From CAZITB01 sp964542055 (GTDB lineage Bacteria; Planctomycetota; Phycisphaerae; Sedimentisphaerales; CAMDDF01), in contig CAZITB010000146.1 in assembly GCA_964542055.1 (NCBI GenBank), positions 1 through 5,842 on the forward strand: 5,842 nt of DNA, in the 5' to 3' direction. The position numbers and the translations under genes are program-made. Shown here piece by piece: positions 5,101 through 5,842 of this stretch (position 1 is its first letter; every line of letters begins with the position of its first letter). Under the pieces are notes generated by a model. The model was not told the DNA's origin. It searched no databases and saw only the letters and a program-made list of their open reading frames with translations.

Positions 5101-5842
5101 CTATTGTTTTAAAAAGCTATCTATTACATTTGAGCCGATATTCGCAAAAGTCTCAATCAGCTCTTTCGAATCAGCAAAATTGGAATTGGTATTGCCGTTT
5201 TCGTCAACAAAACCGGATTTGCCGTTTGCGATCATGTATTGATGAGCCGCAAGAATGTATGTGCCCTCATCGAAAATTTGCTGAACCTTTTCTGGAACTG
5301 CCTGTGAATTTTTGCAAGCCGGTGTTACGGGTATCAGATCAGGTGTGTTGTGCTCTGTACCTGAAACTACTGCTATTGCCGCATTTCGGATTGCGGTTAC
5401 ATATTCTGCCAGAACTTCCGGGCTGTTGCGGGTCGGTATGAATTCTACCATCGCAAAGTTATTCGCCTTTAAATGGTCGATTAATGACTCTGGGGTTTGC
5501 TCATATTCGCAGGGTTCTTTTGAGCCGTCAGCTAAAACGGGGTAACAAGGTATCCCGCCCAATTGGCAAATTAAAGTCTGGGCTTGTTTGAGATTTACAA
5601 AATTCTCTTTTGCATAACAGGGTTTGCCGGACTTCATCAGGTATGAACGAATCTGGTTTTGTATCGCAGCCGTATCGTCAGGGCCTCCTGAGATTGGCCC
5701 GCCAAGAACCTTTTCAAGGACCTGCATGCGGTTGTCAGGGCTGGTCAACTGGAAAACGGCTTGTTGGAAAGCCTCTGCCAGGTGGCGTTCCTGGAGCACG
5801 ATCGTATCTTTGGGCCTTTGGTATTTTTCAGCTATGGCGGCA
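5101..5842 (-). CDS. PHP-superfamily-like protein, C-terminal part (5' end outside window)
   Basis: The frame is open to the window edge, giving 247 whole codons before a TAG stop. A GTG at 5799 exists, but the reading upstream of it (AEKYQRPKDTIVLQERH) runs on smoothly, so it is internal. The middle resembles the second half of PHP metal-dependent phosphoesterases: a helix into GGIPCYP (5559-5539), where the family usually has GG..-AHP, then VEFIPTRN, then GTEHNT (5361-5344), where the family has a G-S/T-D-x-H metal motif. If this alignment is right, the AHP histidine is Tyr and the final Asp-x-His is Glu-His, so metal binding may be altered. The C-terminal 70 residues are helical with no motif I know. 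It is the first visible gene of the operon, 11 bp from the SDR gene, so a role in the same sugar pathway is likely; the reaction is unknown. Confidence 0.6.
   Translation of the reverse strand, partial: AAIAEKYQRPKDTIVLQERHLAEAFQQAVFQLTSPDNRMQVLEKVLGGPISGGPDDTAAIQNQIRSYLMKSGKPCYAKENFVNLKQAQTLICQLGGIPCYPVLADGSKEPCEYEQTPESLIDHLKANNFAMVEFIPTRNSPEVLAEYVTAIRNAAIAVVSGTEHNTPDLIPVTPACKNSQAVPEKVQQIFDEGTYILAAHQYMIANGKSGFVDENGNTNSNFADSKELIETFANIGSNVIDSFLKQ

Noticed and set aside
5797..5799. GTG at 5799 as the true start of the PHP-like gene.
   Set aside because: The frame stays open to the window edge with protein-like sequence, and the PHP-like features visible need an N-terminal half upstream.

Overview
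The window holds the 3' part of a carbohydrate-catabolism operon on the minus strand, followed downstream by a structure-rich intergenic stretch and one small unidentified gene. Nothing in it fixes the taxon. The moderate GC content, clear Shine-Dalgarno sites and the gene set (rhamnulokinase, SrlD-like short-chain dehydrogenase, unusual zinc-type dehydrogenase, PHP-like protein) fit a saccharolytic bacterium. Planctomycetota (Phycisphaerae) or a related PVC-group or anaerobic lineage would be my guess, but this is inference only.

Layout, in the direction of transcription (right to left): (1) 5842-5101, the C-terminal part of a protein with PHP-superfamily-like features, whose 5' end lies outside the window; (2) 5089-4010, a 359-residue short-chain dehydrogenase whose last 270 residues resemble sorbitol-6-phosphate 2-dehydrogenase (SrlD) and which carries an extra N-terminal segment of about 88 residues; (3) 3999-2320, a 559-residue medium-chain, zinc-type dehydrogenase that appears to contain two tandem nucleotide-binding domains, the first degenerate; (4) 2308-839, a 489-residue rhamnulokinase (RhaB). 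The three junctions are 11, 10 and 11 bp, each with its own Shine-Dalgarno sequence, so the genes are almost certainly co-transcribed.

From 838 to 391 there is no convincing gene. This stretch is rich in inverted repeats: a hairpin with two alternative pairings at 589-628, two diverged tandem copies of a hairpin element at 673-762, and smaller palindromes. It also contains a short open stretch (473-616) that faintly resembles the N-terminus of an ISL3-type transposase. At 390-25 there is a 121-codon ORF of unknown function with a 15-bp palindrome just upstream.

Working model (inference): the operon oxidises or interconverts a deoxy-sugar or polyol. The kinase phosphorylates a ketose at O1 (L-rhamnulose or a stereochemical relative), and the two dehydrogenases act on free or phosphorylated intermediates. 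No isomerase, aldolase, transporter or regulator is visible, so the true substrate cannot be settled from this window.
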